From NCBI GenBank assembly GCA_018648805.1, contig JABGQM010000008.1, positions 31,785 through 95,784 of the forward strand: a DNA stretch of 64,000 nt. The letters run 5' to 3'. Each line of letters begins with the position of its first letter. Position 1 is the first letter of the stretch. The DNA comes from Verrucomicrobiota bacterium. Its GTDB lineage: Bacteria > Verrucomicrobiota > Kiritimatiellia > UBA8416 > JABMPJ01. Below, in pieces: positions 51,362 to 59,848 of this stretch. A model generated the notes under the pieces. It was given only the letters and a program-made list of their open reading frames with translations. It did no database searches and was not told the DNA's origin. The translations under genes were made by a program, and so were the position numbers.

Positions 51362-54060
51362 ACCTTGGCGCGTTCAATATCCAGCGACACCATGTTCAAA
51401 ATCTCGTCGTCACTCATCTCGGTCAACGCTTTCTCAGCCCCGCCCCCAAGCAGCGCATCGGCCATGCCTTGCTTCTCACTGATCAAGGCATCAATCTTTT
51501 CCTCGATCGTCCCGCGTGTCACAAACTTGTGCACCAGCACATTGCGCTCCTGCCCGATACGAAACGCTCGGTCGGTGGCCTGGTTCTCAACGGCAGGATT
51601 CCACCAGCGATCGAAGTGTATGACATGCGAGGCCGCCGTCAAGTTCAGTCCGGTGCCCCCCGCCTTGATGGACAGCACAAAGAAAGGCGGTCCGTCTTCA
51701 TGCTGGAACTCTGCGACCAGCCCCTTGCGCTTCTTGACCGCGGTGCCGCCATGCAAAATCAGACCTTCACGACCGAAGACCGTGGCCAGAAACTCGGCCA
51801 GCGGCTCCGTCATCTCACGAAATTGCGTAAATACCAACGCCTTCTCACCACGCGAAGCAATCTCGCCGCACAGCGATCCCAATCGGTCAAACTTGGCGCT
51901 GGCGGCGGGCTCGTAGGCACCATCGCCCGTGAGTTGACTGGGGTGATTGCAGATCTGCTTGAAGCGCATCAGATAGCTGAGCACCAGGCCCCGTCGCTTG
52001 ATGCCTTCGCCGTCGGCTTGCTCGAGCGCCCGGGTCAATGCGGTCACGCTCTGCTTGTAGAGAATGGCCTGCGGTTTCGCCAAACCGCAGAAGACTTGCA
52101 TCTCGGTCTTGTCCGGCAGGTCCGGCACAATTTCCGGATCGGTCTTCATGCGGCGCAGAATATAGGGCGCCACCAGGTTACGCAGCGGCGCATAGCGTGC
52201 ATGCTCCCGACTCTCCAATGCCTTGGTGAAGGATTTGAATCGCGCGGCGCTGCCGAGAAGTCCCGGATTCAAAAAATCGAAGATCGACCACAGATCTCCC
52301 AAACGATTCTCAACGGGCGTCCCCGTCAACACCACGCGCGCCGACCCGCCAAGTTTCTTCACGGCCTTGGCCTGACGTGTGGACGGATTCTTAATCGCCT
52401 GGGCCTCATCCAGAATCACCCAGTTCCATCCTACCGCGAACAGCCAATCCAACCGGGCCACCATGCTGTACGTGGTGATGACCAGATCGGCGCCGCGCAG
52501 GCTGTCTTCCGGAGCAGCCGCGACCTCGGCCAGCGCCTGTTTCGATGTTTCAGAACTGTGCGCAATCATCAGGCTCACATCCGGCGCAAAACGAGCCGCC
52601 TCAGCCTTCCAGTTTCCGATCAATGACGCGGGGACCACCAGCAGCGACGGCGATGGAGTCCTCTCCGTTGATGCTTGCTTGTACCGCAATAGCGCGGCCA
52701 GCACCTGAATGGTCTTGCCCAGTCCCATATCATCCGCCAGACAGGCGCCCACCCCAAGCCGTGAGCAGAGCCAGAGCCAGTTGAGACCCGCTAGCTGGTA
52801 GTCGCGGAGCTCACCGTGAAAGCCCGATGGCGCCGGCCCCGCCAGTCCCGCAGGCGTGCGCAGGCCCGCCAAGGTTTCACGCAGACGCTCACCCGCCTCC
52901 AGAAATGCCCATGACGCATGGTCGTGGATCGCCTCATCGTCCTTCAGATCCGCGGAGGCCCCGGCCAGGAGGCGCATCCCCTCGATGAACGAGACCCCAC
53001 CCTCGCCCACTTCCTGCTCGACCTGCTGCCAGTGCTCCAGCGCTTCGCGCAGCTTCGCACTGTCCACCTCCACCCACTCGCCGCGCAACATTATAAGGCC
53101 CTGCGTCCCATTCAGTAGCGCCTCCGTTTCTTCGTCCGAAAGGTGCTCATCCCCAAGCGCCAGGGAGATATTGAAATCGAGCAACGCATCCTTGCCCACG
53201 GTGGTCTGCTTAGCGCTGTCCAGCGTTACAGCAACCTTCGGTCGCGCCCGCTTGCGCCACCAGTTGGGGAGTTGAGCGAGAAGGCCGCATTCCTCATAGA
53301 CCGGGATCTCCTTGAGGAATTCATAGGCTTCGTCGGGGGTCCATACCAGTGGATGAAAAATATCGCTGGTCTGCACCAGGTCGGCAATCAACGCACTGCG
53401 CTTGGCGGCCGCATGCAGCGGCGAGAGCAACTTCAACAGTTCCGGTTTCTTGCGCGCGCCCGCGTATTCCTGCAGTGCGCCTCCGAGGGGAAGTCGCCGC
53501 ACCCGTCCGCCGCGTGACAATCCGGCCGCATACGTGGCCATGAACGCAAACGGGTAGTCCGCATCCCCCTTGTTCTCCGCCAGGTGCAGCGTGACACGTC
53601 CGACACGTGCCCATTGCGGGGCATACGTCTCCAGGAATGTGCTCAACCCGCCACACTCACCCACCTGCTCTACCGCCCAGTCCCGCAGGCGCTGCCACAC
53701 ACCGCGCAGGACGTCGGGGGTGATGTATTCGGCGCCCTGCATGGGGGGAGCGTTAAGCGTCTGTTCCGCCAGTAGTGCCGATGAGGGATCCTCAAGGCTG
53801 GTCCGTGTAAAAGGATCCGTGGCGGGCACATGACAAAGCGCTCGCAGGAAATCAGCAGCGGCATCTCGCCAGAACAGCACCGATGGACCCACATGCGGCG
53901 GCACGCGTGCGGTCGCCAAAGCCACCAGCCCCGCCGCTTCATGCGCGGCGAAACGAGACACCACGCCGCGGGCCCAGCGTTCGCTGCCCGCATAGGGACA
54001 CGCCGCCACGACCCCGTGCGGGGTCACCCGCAACGCCAACGGTTCCGAATCACTGCTCAT
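51358..54060 (-). CDS. SNF2-family DEAD/DEAH-box helicase
   Basis: ATPase of 900 aa. The N-terminal ~400 residues form a bacterial SNF2-associated region (LLEQTLNAPPMQGAEYITPDVL...WWRKRARPKVAVTL). The SNF2_N domain has DDMGLGKTIQVLAALL (Walker A), VILDEAQAIKNP (Walker B), VVLTGTPVENRLGDLWSIFDFL, and a Helicase_C domain with FTQFREMTEPL and the HFDRWWNPAVENQATDRAFRIGQ motif. It is a dsDNA translocase, possibly for transcription recycling or defence. The overlap with the SWIM gene (4 bp) indicates a two-protein unit. Confidence 0.9.
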   Translation of the reverse strand: MSSDSEPLALRVTPHGVVAACPYAGSERWARGVVSRFAAHEAAGLVALATARVPPHVGPSVLFWRDAAADFLRALCHVPATDPFTRTSLEDPSSALLAEQTLNAPPMQGAEYITPDVLRGVWQRLRDWAVEQVGECGGLSTFLETYAPQWARVGRVTLHLAENKGDADYPFAFMATYAAGLSRGGRVRRLPLGGALQEYAGARKKPELLKLLSPLHAAAKRSALIADLVQTSDIFHPLVWTPDEAYEFLKEIPVYEECGLLAQLPNWWRKRARPKVAVTLDSAKQTTVGKDALLDFNISLALGDEHLSDEETEALLNGTQGLIMLRGEWVEVDSAKLREALEHWQQVEQEVGEGGVSFIEGMRLLAGASADLKDDEAIHDHASWAFLEAGERLRETLAGLRTPAGLAGPAPSGFHGELRDYQLAGLNWLWLCSRLGVGACLADDMGLGKTIQVLAALLRYKQASTERTPSPSLLVVPASLIGNWKAEAARFAPDVSLMIAHSSETSKQALAEVAAAPEDSLRGADLVITTYSMVARLDWLFAVGWNWVILDEAQAIKNPSTRQAKAVKKLGGSARVVLTGTPVENRLGDLWSIFDFLNPGLLGSAARFKSFTKALESREHARYAPLRNLVAPYILRRMKTDPEIVPDLPDKTEMQVFCGLAKPQAILYKQSVTALTRALEQADGEGIKRRGLVLSYLMRFKQICNHPSQLTGDGAYEPAASAKFDRLGSLCGEIASRGEKALVFTQFREMTEPLAEFLATVFGREGLILHGGTAVKKRKGLVAEFQHEDGPPFFVLSIKAGGTGLNLTAASHVIHFDRWWNPAVENQATDRAFRIGQERNVLVHKFVTRGTIEEKIDALISEKQGMADALLGGGAEKALTEMSDDEILNMVSLDIERAKV

Positions 54061-54295
54061 CGCCAGCTACGGTCGATGTTTCCCCATACGTCGCGTGGCT
54101 TTCCGCGACACACTGGGGTGCAACAGGTGACGCGACTGACGCGAATCCGAATTTGACAGCGGCTTCATGGGCTTGATTCATGATCTCATGCAGAGCTTCT
54201 CGACGGCCAAGGTGCTGTACCCCCCGGTATATTTCATCCTTCCAAGTCCACACTTCCTGCAATGCTCTCGGAACATGCTCATGCTCATTCATCAT
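54050..54295 (-). CDS. Small protein, probable partner (antitoxin-like) of the decayed PIN gene
   Basis: Protein of 81 aa opening MMNEHEHVPRALQEVWTWKDEIYRG. PALQEVWxWKdxVY-type proteins are known to me as small partners encoded next to PIN-domain toxins. It overlaps the end of the upstream PIN remnant by 11 bp, and overlaps the helicase start by 11 bp. The tail (SHATYGETSTVAGDEQ) is polar. No DNA-binding motif is clear. If the PIN gene is inactive, this is an orphan antitoxin-like remnant that may now act on another toxin or be decaying. Confidence 0.55.
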   Translation of the reverse strand: MMNEHEHVPRALQEVWTWKDEIYRGVQHLGRREALHEIMNQAHEAAVKFGFASVASPVAPQCVAESHATYGETSTVAGDEQ

Positions 54296-54434
54296 ATTCC
54301 GCCTCCAAAGGGGACAGCAGACGAAGCGGATACCTGTCGAAGAACTCCACCGTTACTCTCTTGAAGTCCGGCGCATCATCCGCAAACAAGAAGTTGATCA
54401 CAGAGGTGTCCAAGTAGATCCGAAGCTTCTTCAT
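54285..54434 (-). pseudogene. PIN-domain toxin remnant with internal in-frame deletion
   Basis: A 49-residue frame begins at ATG 54434 with the strong PIN start MKKLRIYLDTSVINFLFADD and ends with LRLLSPLEAEYDE, which looks like the usual C-terminus of the same family. About 100 central residues, including most of the catalytic acids, are missing. The stop still overlaps the downstream partner gene by 11 bp. The simplest reading is an internal, frame-keeping deletion of the toxin core. Confidence 0.65.
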
Positions 54435-54508
54435 GTCGAAACACTACTCCCGGTGATAGCCTCCTGCAAGTGCGGTTTAATACCGAGTGTCTTCCCCGCA
54501 ACAGCATT

Positions 54509-54667
54509 TTAGATGCGGAAGGGCGGATATGAGCCCTTCATGGGGTCGCATCCTATCGCCGTACAAAGGCGGGCAAACTCCACCACATCAACCCGCCGCT
54601 CGCCCTCCGCCACGCGCCCGATCCATGAGTGGTGAACATCCAGACGAACGACCAATTCCCGCAGGGC
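54509..54667 (-). pseudogene. XRE-type HTH remnant
   Basis: Translating the minus strand gives ALRELVVRLDVHHSWIGRV followed by AEGERRVDVVEFARLCTAIGCDP. This is the second half of a Cro/C1-type helix-turn-helix with its typical ERRVDVVEF turn. The first helix is missing or damaged and no ribosome site or good start is visible. It probably belonged to a small regulator. The remaining part of 54435-54921 holds repeat copy C and nothing else. Confidence 0.45.
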
Positions 54668-54763
54668 CAAAACAGTGGACGACACGGACGCCAAAGCCCC
54701 AGCCATCCAGCATCCGCAAAGGTCAGTTTGCGAACACAAGGTCGAAGGGTCACCCCGCACTCT

Positions 54764-54797
54764 ACAGTCGGCAGTGCTCCGAACAACCAATGGGGGG
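54764..54797 (+). repeat. TGCTCCAAGTAAC-type repeat, copy C (right half)
   Basis: ACAGTCGGCAGTGCTCC matches copy B at 60529-60545, followed by GAACAACCAATGGGG in place of AAGTAACCTGTGGG. The left arm is not visible. Confidence 0.55.
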
Positions 54798-54921
54798 CGC
54801 CAACCGGAGGAGATCACTCACGGGCCATGCTTCGGTAACCTTCTATTCTGGCACAAGGCGTTGCACAGATAAAAGAACCCGCCCCGACGGGCTGCGCGGG
54901 GCGAGTCCACAGGAAATGACG

Positions 54922-55302
54922 TTACAGCTTAACGGCCGTAAACGTCACGGTGTCACCGGTCGAGTCACTCGCCGTGCCGCTCATGGCATTACCGGTCACG
55001 GTGCCGGTAAAGTTGATCGTAAGGGGACCCGCGGTGCCCGTCATGGTAAAGGCATTGCCGTTAAGCGTGCCCGTGAGTGGGACACTGGTGCCATCGGACG
55101 TGGTTATGGAGCCGGTCAATGTTGATCCGTTCTGGGCAATGTTAAACGTGCCGCTATCACCGTTGCTGTCCGTAACGGCCCATATGCCATTGAGGTTCGG
55201 CGACACACTCGCATCATCGTCGTCGCTACTGCATCCTGTGACCACGAGTCCCACCGTGAGCGCAATGGCCAACACCTGCAATATGATTCCCAAACGCCTC
55301 AT
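54922..55302 (-). CDS. Small lipoprotein, beta-rich
   Basis: Lipoprotein of 126 aa. The type II signal ends in the lipobox VVTGC followed by SSDDDDASVSP. The mature domain is a Gly/Thr/Ser-rich beta fold (LNGIWAVTDSNGDSGTFNIAQNGSTLTGSITTSDGT) that resembles small extracellular lipocalin-like or protease-inhibitor-like modules. AAAGGGTCAGTT precedes ATG 55302. It is flanked by accessory genes and repeats. Function unknown; export to the envelope is confident. Confidence 0.75.
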   Translation of the reverse strand: MRRLGIILQVLAIALTVGLVVTGCSSDDDDASVSPNLNGIWAVTDSNGDSGTFNIAQNGSTLTGSITTSDGTSVPLTGTLNGNAFTMTGTAGPLTINFTGTVTGNAMSGTASDSTGDTVTFTAVKL

Positions 55303-55317
55303 AACTGACCCTTTCTG

Positions 55318-55668
55318 TTAGACGAGGTGAAATGCACCATACATCCACCCCAATACATAACGCAGGCTACCGCGTGGTAACCCAAACTGCAAGTAGAGGA
55401 TTCTGCGCGACGCGAGCCCCGAGCAATGCTGCTGTATCGCGTACGCCATGACGCGCTCGGAATCATAGTCGGGGAAGGAGGCGTCGAAGTATGGCTCGAT
55501 GATGCAGTCCGTTGGCGCCCTGTGGGAGTTTGGCCGAACCGCCGCACACAGGCCGAGGCGACGGACACCGGATTCACTCGATAGTTCGCTCCACTGGTTG
55601 ATGGGAGCATGGGCGACAATGGGGCGGTCAACGATCGGTCCAAGTAACATGTCGGGGTCGGGTGACAC
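55318..55668 (-). CDS. Hypothetical protein (weak)
   Basis: A 116-codon frame from GTG 55668 with protein-like stretches (CIIEPYFDASFPDYDSERVMAYAIQQ), but a weak ribosome site and no recognised family. The remaining ~157 bp up to 55825 hold repeat copy E near 55785. I would treat this as a doubtful gene; a shifted frame (55299-55643) is equally open but less protein-like. Confidence 0.25.
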   Translation of the reverse strand: MSPDPDMLLGPIVDRPIVAHAPINQWSELSSESGVRRLGLCAAVRPNSHRAPTDCIIEPYFDASFPDYDSERVMAYAIQQHCSGLASRRILYLQFGLPRGSLRYVLGWMYGAFHLV

Positions 55669-55784
55669 CTATCTTATTGTCTCTTGATATGGACACCGAC
55701 GTCCCATAGCATCGCTCGATGACGCTACACGACACATTGTGTGTATGGGCCCCTGCTGCCCATTCTCTGTTCATAAGTCCTTGA

Positions 55785-55799
55785 TGCTCCATAATAACC
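55785..55799 (+). repeat. TGCTCCAAGTAAC-type repeat, copy E (degenerate)
   Basis: TGCTCCATAATAACC preceded by AGTCCTTGA. It matches the repeat core with a two-base insertion. Confidence 0.35.
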
Positions 55800-55825
55800 T
55801 TTGGTCCGCCCCCGCAGTGCTGCCC

Positions 55826-57895
55826 TCATCGAGAGAAGACAACACGGAACCCGACATTGCTCGCCAACTCTGATGGTTCAAGCGTTGTTCGGGCCGCCGA
55901 ACGACAAAGGCGTGCAGGGTTATACCAAGAGCCGCCACGAGCTACACGTCGAGTGCCGCTAGTAGGCCCAGTGGGATCCTCCACATTCTCAGAGGGGTAG
56001 CTCCCCCACCAATCCTGACACCACTCAAAGGCACTTCCGTGCATGTCGTGGAGCCCCCACGCATTGGGCTTGAACAACCCGACCGACATTCCTCCAGGGT
56101 AACACTCTCCCCGCTTCTCTATTCCGTAGGGAAAATTGCTATCAAAGTTTGCCATGGAATCGTCAAGGGCATCGCCATAGTGGAATGCGCTGGTTGTTCC
56201 AGCTCGGCAAGCATATTCCCATTCGGCTTCCGTTGCCAGCCGAGACGCCCCATCGACAAACCTGGCCGTGAGCTTGCCGAGAAACCGCTGGCAATCCTCC
56301 CAACTCACCAGACCGACCGCCCCCAATGGGTGCACCTGGGCGCGGCCGGGGATGTCACCCATCACCTGTAGCCATTGTACTTGCGTGACCTCATATTTGC
56401 CAATCCAGAAGCCCTTTGACAGCGTCACTTTGTGCCGAGGATGCTCGCTTTCGAAATGGCCTTCTTCGCCTCCTCCTTTCAGCACAACTTCAGACGGAGA
56501 TTCCTGCGCCCCCATCATGAAGCTGCCCGGCGCTATCCAGACCAGCTCCAGCTTCACGTCATTGCCAAGATCAATAACCATGTCCTGCCCCGGAACGGGG
56601 ATCGCAAATTTGCGTATAGCGCGCCCCGAGCTATCCTCCCACCCCAGCACACCAGGTGCATCTGTTGCGTCTTCTACGTTCCATGCCTGACAGATCAGAT
56701 TCCATGCCTGCGTTTTCTCCGTGTCGCGCATATATTCGCTGTCCGCGATGCGGCGATACTTGGCATAGGCCGTCTCGAACTTCTTCTTCCGGTTTGCCAA
56801 CTCTTGTGTGCGCAGACGGGCCATTTCGGCTTCGCGTGCCTGCTTCTCTTCCTTAGCCTTGGCCTTGGCCGCTACCAAGTCTTTTGCGTACTTCTCCCGC
56901 CTATCCGCCAATGCAACAAGTTGATCAAGACTATCGCCTCTGCCACCAGGCTGCTTCATTTTGCGGCGCAGATCGGAAATCTCCTTCTCCATCTGCCCGA
57001 TGGCAGCATTTTTCTCTGCCTCCAATCTCTGCAACTCTGCGTCCGCCGCCTGTTGCTCTGCCAACAGCGTTCGGTACCGCGCCAGCTCCGCAGCCGCTAG
57101 CTCTAACTCCTGATCGAGAAAGTCAATGGGAGTGAAGTAGAACTTGCCACGCAGACTCGTATGCACCCAGGGCTCCTGCTTCTCTTGCGTGTCACGGGCC
57201 ACACCGGCCGTAATGTCACGAAACATATCGAGGACGTCCTTGCCAGGAACGGCCACCTGCTGCAGGAAATGCTTTGTGAAGATGCCATTCCGCCCATCTC
57301 CATCGGCGGCAGTCTTCCCGGGAGCTGTAGCGTAAGCAATGAGAGATCCCCGTGGCGCATCGACTTTGGCCAGTCCATTGCCCAACGAGCGGGAGAGTGA
57401 CGGGAACGGATTGTCGCGGCAGGCATCCAGAATGACAACATTGAGGCGGTTCCGAGAGCTCGCCATCTCGGAGAGCACCTGCTGCACGTTAATGCCCTGG
57501 TACTTGAGGTCATGGGCTTTACGCACATTGGCATCCACGGGCAACAGGTAATTCACACCCTCAATCTGCACAGCATGCCCTGCGTAGTAGAAAAGCCCTA
57601 CGCCCCCCTGCTCCAAGCGCTGCCCGAACTCCTGGATCGCTGCATCCATGGCCTGCTTTTCTGCATTGGCAAGCAGGCGTACATTGAAATTCCGTTGCCG
57701 TAGCAGGTTGGCGACATCTGTTGCGTCGTTCATGGGGTTAATCAGCGGGTTGGCAGCATACGTCGAGTTGCCAATGACAAGCGCAGCACGGGCCTCACCG
57801 TATACGACCTTCATCCCGCGGGCATCGTCGGCTGCAGGACAGGTGAGAGAACAGAGGAAGACGGCAAGCGCGGCAACAATCACGTGAAGTTTCAT
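55826..57895 (-). CDS. Secreted caspase-like peptidase with C-terminal FGE/SUMF1 domain
   Basis: Exported protein of 689 aa. A signal peptide is followed by a C14-type caspase domain (about 30-270) with the catalytic dyad visible as His107 in YYAGHAVQ and Cys159 in ILDACRDNPF. A coiled-coil region (275-395, ELELAAAELARYRTLL...KAKAKEEKQAREAEMARLR) leads to an FGE-sulfatase (C-type-lectin-like) domain from about 440. The latter has the hallmarks GSFMMGA, PRHKVTLSKGFWIGKYEVTQVQW, RLATEAEWEYACRAG, WGLHDMHGSAFEWCQDW, RGGSWYNPARLCRSA and GFRVV. The two Cys of true FGE are not both apparent, so the domain is probably for binding. Surface proteolysis or self-killing is conceivable. Confidence 0.85.
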   Translation of the reverse strand: MKLHVIVAALAVFLCSLTCPAADDARGMKVVYGEARAALVIGNSTYAANPLINPMNDATDVANLLRQRNFNVRLLANAEKQAMDAAIQEFGQRLEQGGVGLFYYAGHAVQIEGVNYLLPVDANVRKAHDLKYQGINVQQVLSEMASSRNRLNVVILDACRDNPFPSLSRSLGNGLAKVDAPRGSLIAYATAPGKTAADGDGRNGIFTKHFLQQVAVPGKDVLDMFRDITAGVARDTQEKQEPWVHTSLRGKFYFTPIDFLDQELELAAAELARYRTLLAEQQAADAELQRLEAEKNAAIGQMEKEISDLRRKMKQPGGRGDSLDQLVALADRREKYAKDLVAAKAKAKEEKQAREAEMARLRTQELANRKKKFETAYAKYRRIADSEYMRDTEKTQAWNLICQAWNVEDATDAPGVLGWEDSSGRAIRKFAIPVPGQDMVIDLGNDVKLELVWIAPGSFMMGAQESPSEVVLKGGGEEGHFESEHPRHKVTLSKGFWIGKYEVTQVQWLQVMGDIPGRAQVHPLGAVGLVSWEDCQRFLGKLTARFVDGASRLATEAEWEYACRAGTTSAFHYGDALDDSMANFDSNFPYGIEKRGECYPGGMSVGLFKPNAWGLHDMHGSAFEWCQDWWGSYPSENVEDPTGPTSGTRRVARGGSWYNPARLCRSAARTTLEPSELASNVGFRVVFSR

Positions 57896-58100
57896 GAGTG
57901 GATACTATGCACAGGGAATAGAGAGATCAAGAGAAACGGCCACAGGGGCTGGGGGCCCCAGTGCCTCCAGGTGTTCCTTGGAGCACTGCTGACTGTGGGG
58001 GCGTCCCGCGATCCCCAATGCTCCAAGTAACTAGTGGACGCGATCGCGCAGACAGGTGACGAGAAGTCGCGGCTGCCGCTTCATCTTGTTTGTACTGCGG
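57896..58100. other. Intergenic region upstream of the caspase gene, with GC hairpin
   Basis: A GGGGC-TGGGG-GCCCC hairpin (57945-57959) lies 50-65 bp before the caspase start, then repeat copy A. No gene seen. Confidence 0.4.
57971..58031 (+). repeat. TGCTCCAAGTAAC-type repeat, copy A (both arms)
   Basis: GTGTTCCTTGGAGCA (57971-57985) and TGCTCCAAGTAAC (58019-58031) can pair as a stem. The left arm is identical over 15 bases and the right arm over 13 bases to copy B at 60494-60553. The interior (CTGCTGACTGTGG etc.) differs. Confidence 0.65.
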
Positions 58101-58898
58101 CTAGTGGCGGAGGCGGACTTCGGGGAAACTGTTGAGCAAGTCGCCGCGTACGCGGGACACGTGTTCCTCTCTCGTCTCATCTACCTCAGTTCTGACCCAA
58201 GTCTTTCCATACATTTTGAATGGTGCTTTAGCCTTCTTTAGGTCCCGTCCATCGCACTTTCCTCCGCCCCGGCCCAGGAACTTGCCAGACCCACCATCGT
58301 GAGCAAACCATCTGTATCCAAGACTCGCCGGACGGCCCCACCACTTGAGGTCAACAACGACAACAGCACCCGCATGGCTTTGGGGCGAACTGGGCAATAC
58401 CGGGTAATCTCCAGTGTACTCGCCATCGAACAAGGGATAAGCAGCAAGCGTCAACGGCGGCCCCAGTTCGGCTGCATATCCTTTGTTTCTGAGGCCCCTC
58501 AAGATGGCGTCTTTGTCGCTTTGCCGGTAACGGTAAGCGCATTCGTGCGAACGTCGAAGGCGGACCTCAATCGTTCTGAATGTCAGATTCGTGAATAACG
58601 ACGAGGCTTGTTGAGTAGCCAAGTCCAGAAACTGCTTTCTTGCTGCTTGTGCAAGGTCAGCGCTGGAGCGATGCGATGTGTCCACATACTGCGGCCGCAA
58701 CCCAGTCCAGACTCCGAAGCGGTCATACGCTTCAGGTGTGTTGGCTGCTCTTGCACGGTCGTATTCTCTTGGGATCGCCTGCGATAGATTTCTGTTGTGT
58801 TTTTCCGCCGCTTGCTCCCTGGACTGATCACCCTCCGCTCGAACGGGAGCGACGCCTACCAGAGACATCCAAACCAACAGAACGGCCCAGTTTCTCAT
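58101..58898 (-). CDS. Secreted hypothetical protein
   Basis: Exported protein of 265 aa with signal peptide (AVLLVWMSLVGVAPVRAEG). The mature protein contains a Tyr-rich beta segment (AYPLFDGEYTGDYPVLPSSPQSHAGAVVVVDLKWWGRPASLGYRWFAHDGG) and an Arg-rich end. Two Cys residues could form a disulfide. I do not recognise the family. It sits between repeat copies A and G in the accessory stretch, on the same strand as its neighbours. Function unknown. Confidence 0.65.
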   Translation of the reverse strand: MRNWAVLLVWMSLVGVAPVRAEGDQSREQAAEKHNRNLSQAIPREYDRARAANTPEAYDRFGVWTGLRPQYVDTSHRSSADLAQAARKQFLDLATQQASSLFTNLTFRTIEVRLRRSHECAYRYRQSDKDAILRGLRNKGYAAELGPPLTLAAYPLFDGEYTGDYPVLPSSPQSHAGAVVVVDLKWWGRPASLGYRWFAHDGGSGKFLGRGGGKCDGRDLKKAKAPFKMYGKTWVRTEVDETREEHVSRVRGDLLNSFPEVRLRH

Positions 58899-58975
58899 AC
58901 CTGCCTCCGTTCAACGAACTCCACTATCAATATTACCCGCTTGTCCACGGGGGATATCCTTGGACAACCCAACAG

Positions 58976-58998
58976 CAGTCGGTCATGCTCCTAGTAAC
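58976..58998 (+). repeat. TGCTCCAAGTAAC-type repeat, copy G
   Basis: CAGTCGGTCATGCTCCTAGTAAC, preceded by TCCTTGGACA (58957-58966) as a degenerate left arm. Confidence 0.45.
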
Positions 58999-59107
58999 AT
59001 CTTGAGCAGTGAAGAGGTGCGGTTTCTCGGGCGCTAGCTACAAGAGGTTGCTGATCTTTTCCTATGCCGTCTACATGACCTGACACAGTGGCGGCTGAAC
59101 CTTCGCA

Positions 59108-59761
59108 TTATCTTGTCGCCGAAGACGTTCGTTGGCAGAAGTGCCCCGCTTGGTACCATCGGATCGAAGCCAAAAGGAAGGTATGAAGAATAAAGAACAG
59201 CCATGGCAGTGCAGGGATCACTGTCTTGGAACGCCCCATAAAGGGAACGACGCCACCCGCGGTTAAGAAACTGGCCAGCAGAGCACAGCAGGATAAGCCG
59301 AGTAACCACCAAGGCACTGCACTGCCACCAGCCATGGCTACAATATCCCTATTTCGTTTCTCTGCCATTCTGAAAGAGTTGAAATCAAGTTTCCAAAGAA
59401 TAGTCAAGACTGACACTAAGACGCTGCCAGCCAGAAATGCTATCGAAAGATGCATCGGTTTCCGAACTATGTATACCCAACCTAAACCTACCGTACCGCA
59501 TATTGCCCACAATACGAACCAAGTATACTTAAAAGTCAATGAAAGCTGTTTTGCAGTATCATCGTGCAGCAGGCCGCATTTTGGGCAGGGATTGGATGGT
59601 GGATCACCTGCAGAGCTGAGCATGCTCTCTCTTGCAGCTCTAGCGGCTGATGCAGTACCTCCAGATGCCAAACCCGAACGATAGGTTTCAAACACACGAC
59701 CGCAGTGAGTGCAGGTCACGTTGTGTGTGGACGTTGAAACTGTAGTGTACATCGCCGCCAT
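59108..59761 (-). CDS. Zinc-ribbon membrane protein
   Basis: Protein of 217 aa. An N-terminal zinc ribbon (CTHCGRVFE and CPKCGLLH, four cysteines) precedes about four hydrophobic helices (WFVLWAICGTVGLGWVYIV, LSIAFLAGSVLVSVLTILW, LLGLSCCALLASFLTAGGVVPFM, LPWLFFILHTFLLASI). AGGAGG 5 nt before ATG 59761 sets the start. Such zinc-ribbon membrane proteins are widespread with unknown roles. It sits in the accessory stretch. A degenerate repeat copy lies just upstream (59795-59807). Confidence 0.7.
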   Translation of the reverse strand: MAAMYTTVSTSTHNVTCTHCGRVFETYRSGLASGGTASAARAARESMLSSAGDPPSNPCPKCGLLHDDTAKQLSLTFKYTWFVLWAICGTVGLGWVYIVRKPMHLSIAFLAGSVLVSVLTILWKLDFNSFRMAEKRNRDIVAMAGGSAVPWWLLGLSCCALLASFLTAGGVVPFMGRSKTVIPALPWLFFILHTFLLASIRWYQAGHFCQRTSSATR

Positions 59762-59794
59762 ATCGGCCTCCTTATCTTCTTCAGTGGGGCCCGC

Positions 59795-59807
59795 TGCTCC
59801 GAGTAAC
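59795..59807 (+). repeat. TGCTCCAAGTAAC-type repeat, copy F (degenerate)
   Basis: TGCTCCGAGTAAC in the leader of the zinc-ribbon gene, one base from the consensus. Confidence 0.4.
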
Positions 59808-59848
59808 ACGGAGAATGGCAGTCAGGCGTTTCGAGCATGCCTATCACA

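Noticed and set aside
55826..57895. Diversity-generating retroelement target
   Set aside because: The FGE-type C-terminus (RGGSWYNPARLCRSA...GFRVV) resembles known DGR variable regions, but no reverse transcriptase, template repeat or IMH-like GC-rich signal was seen in the window.
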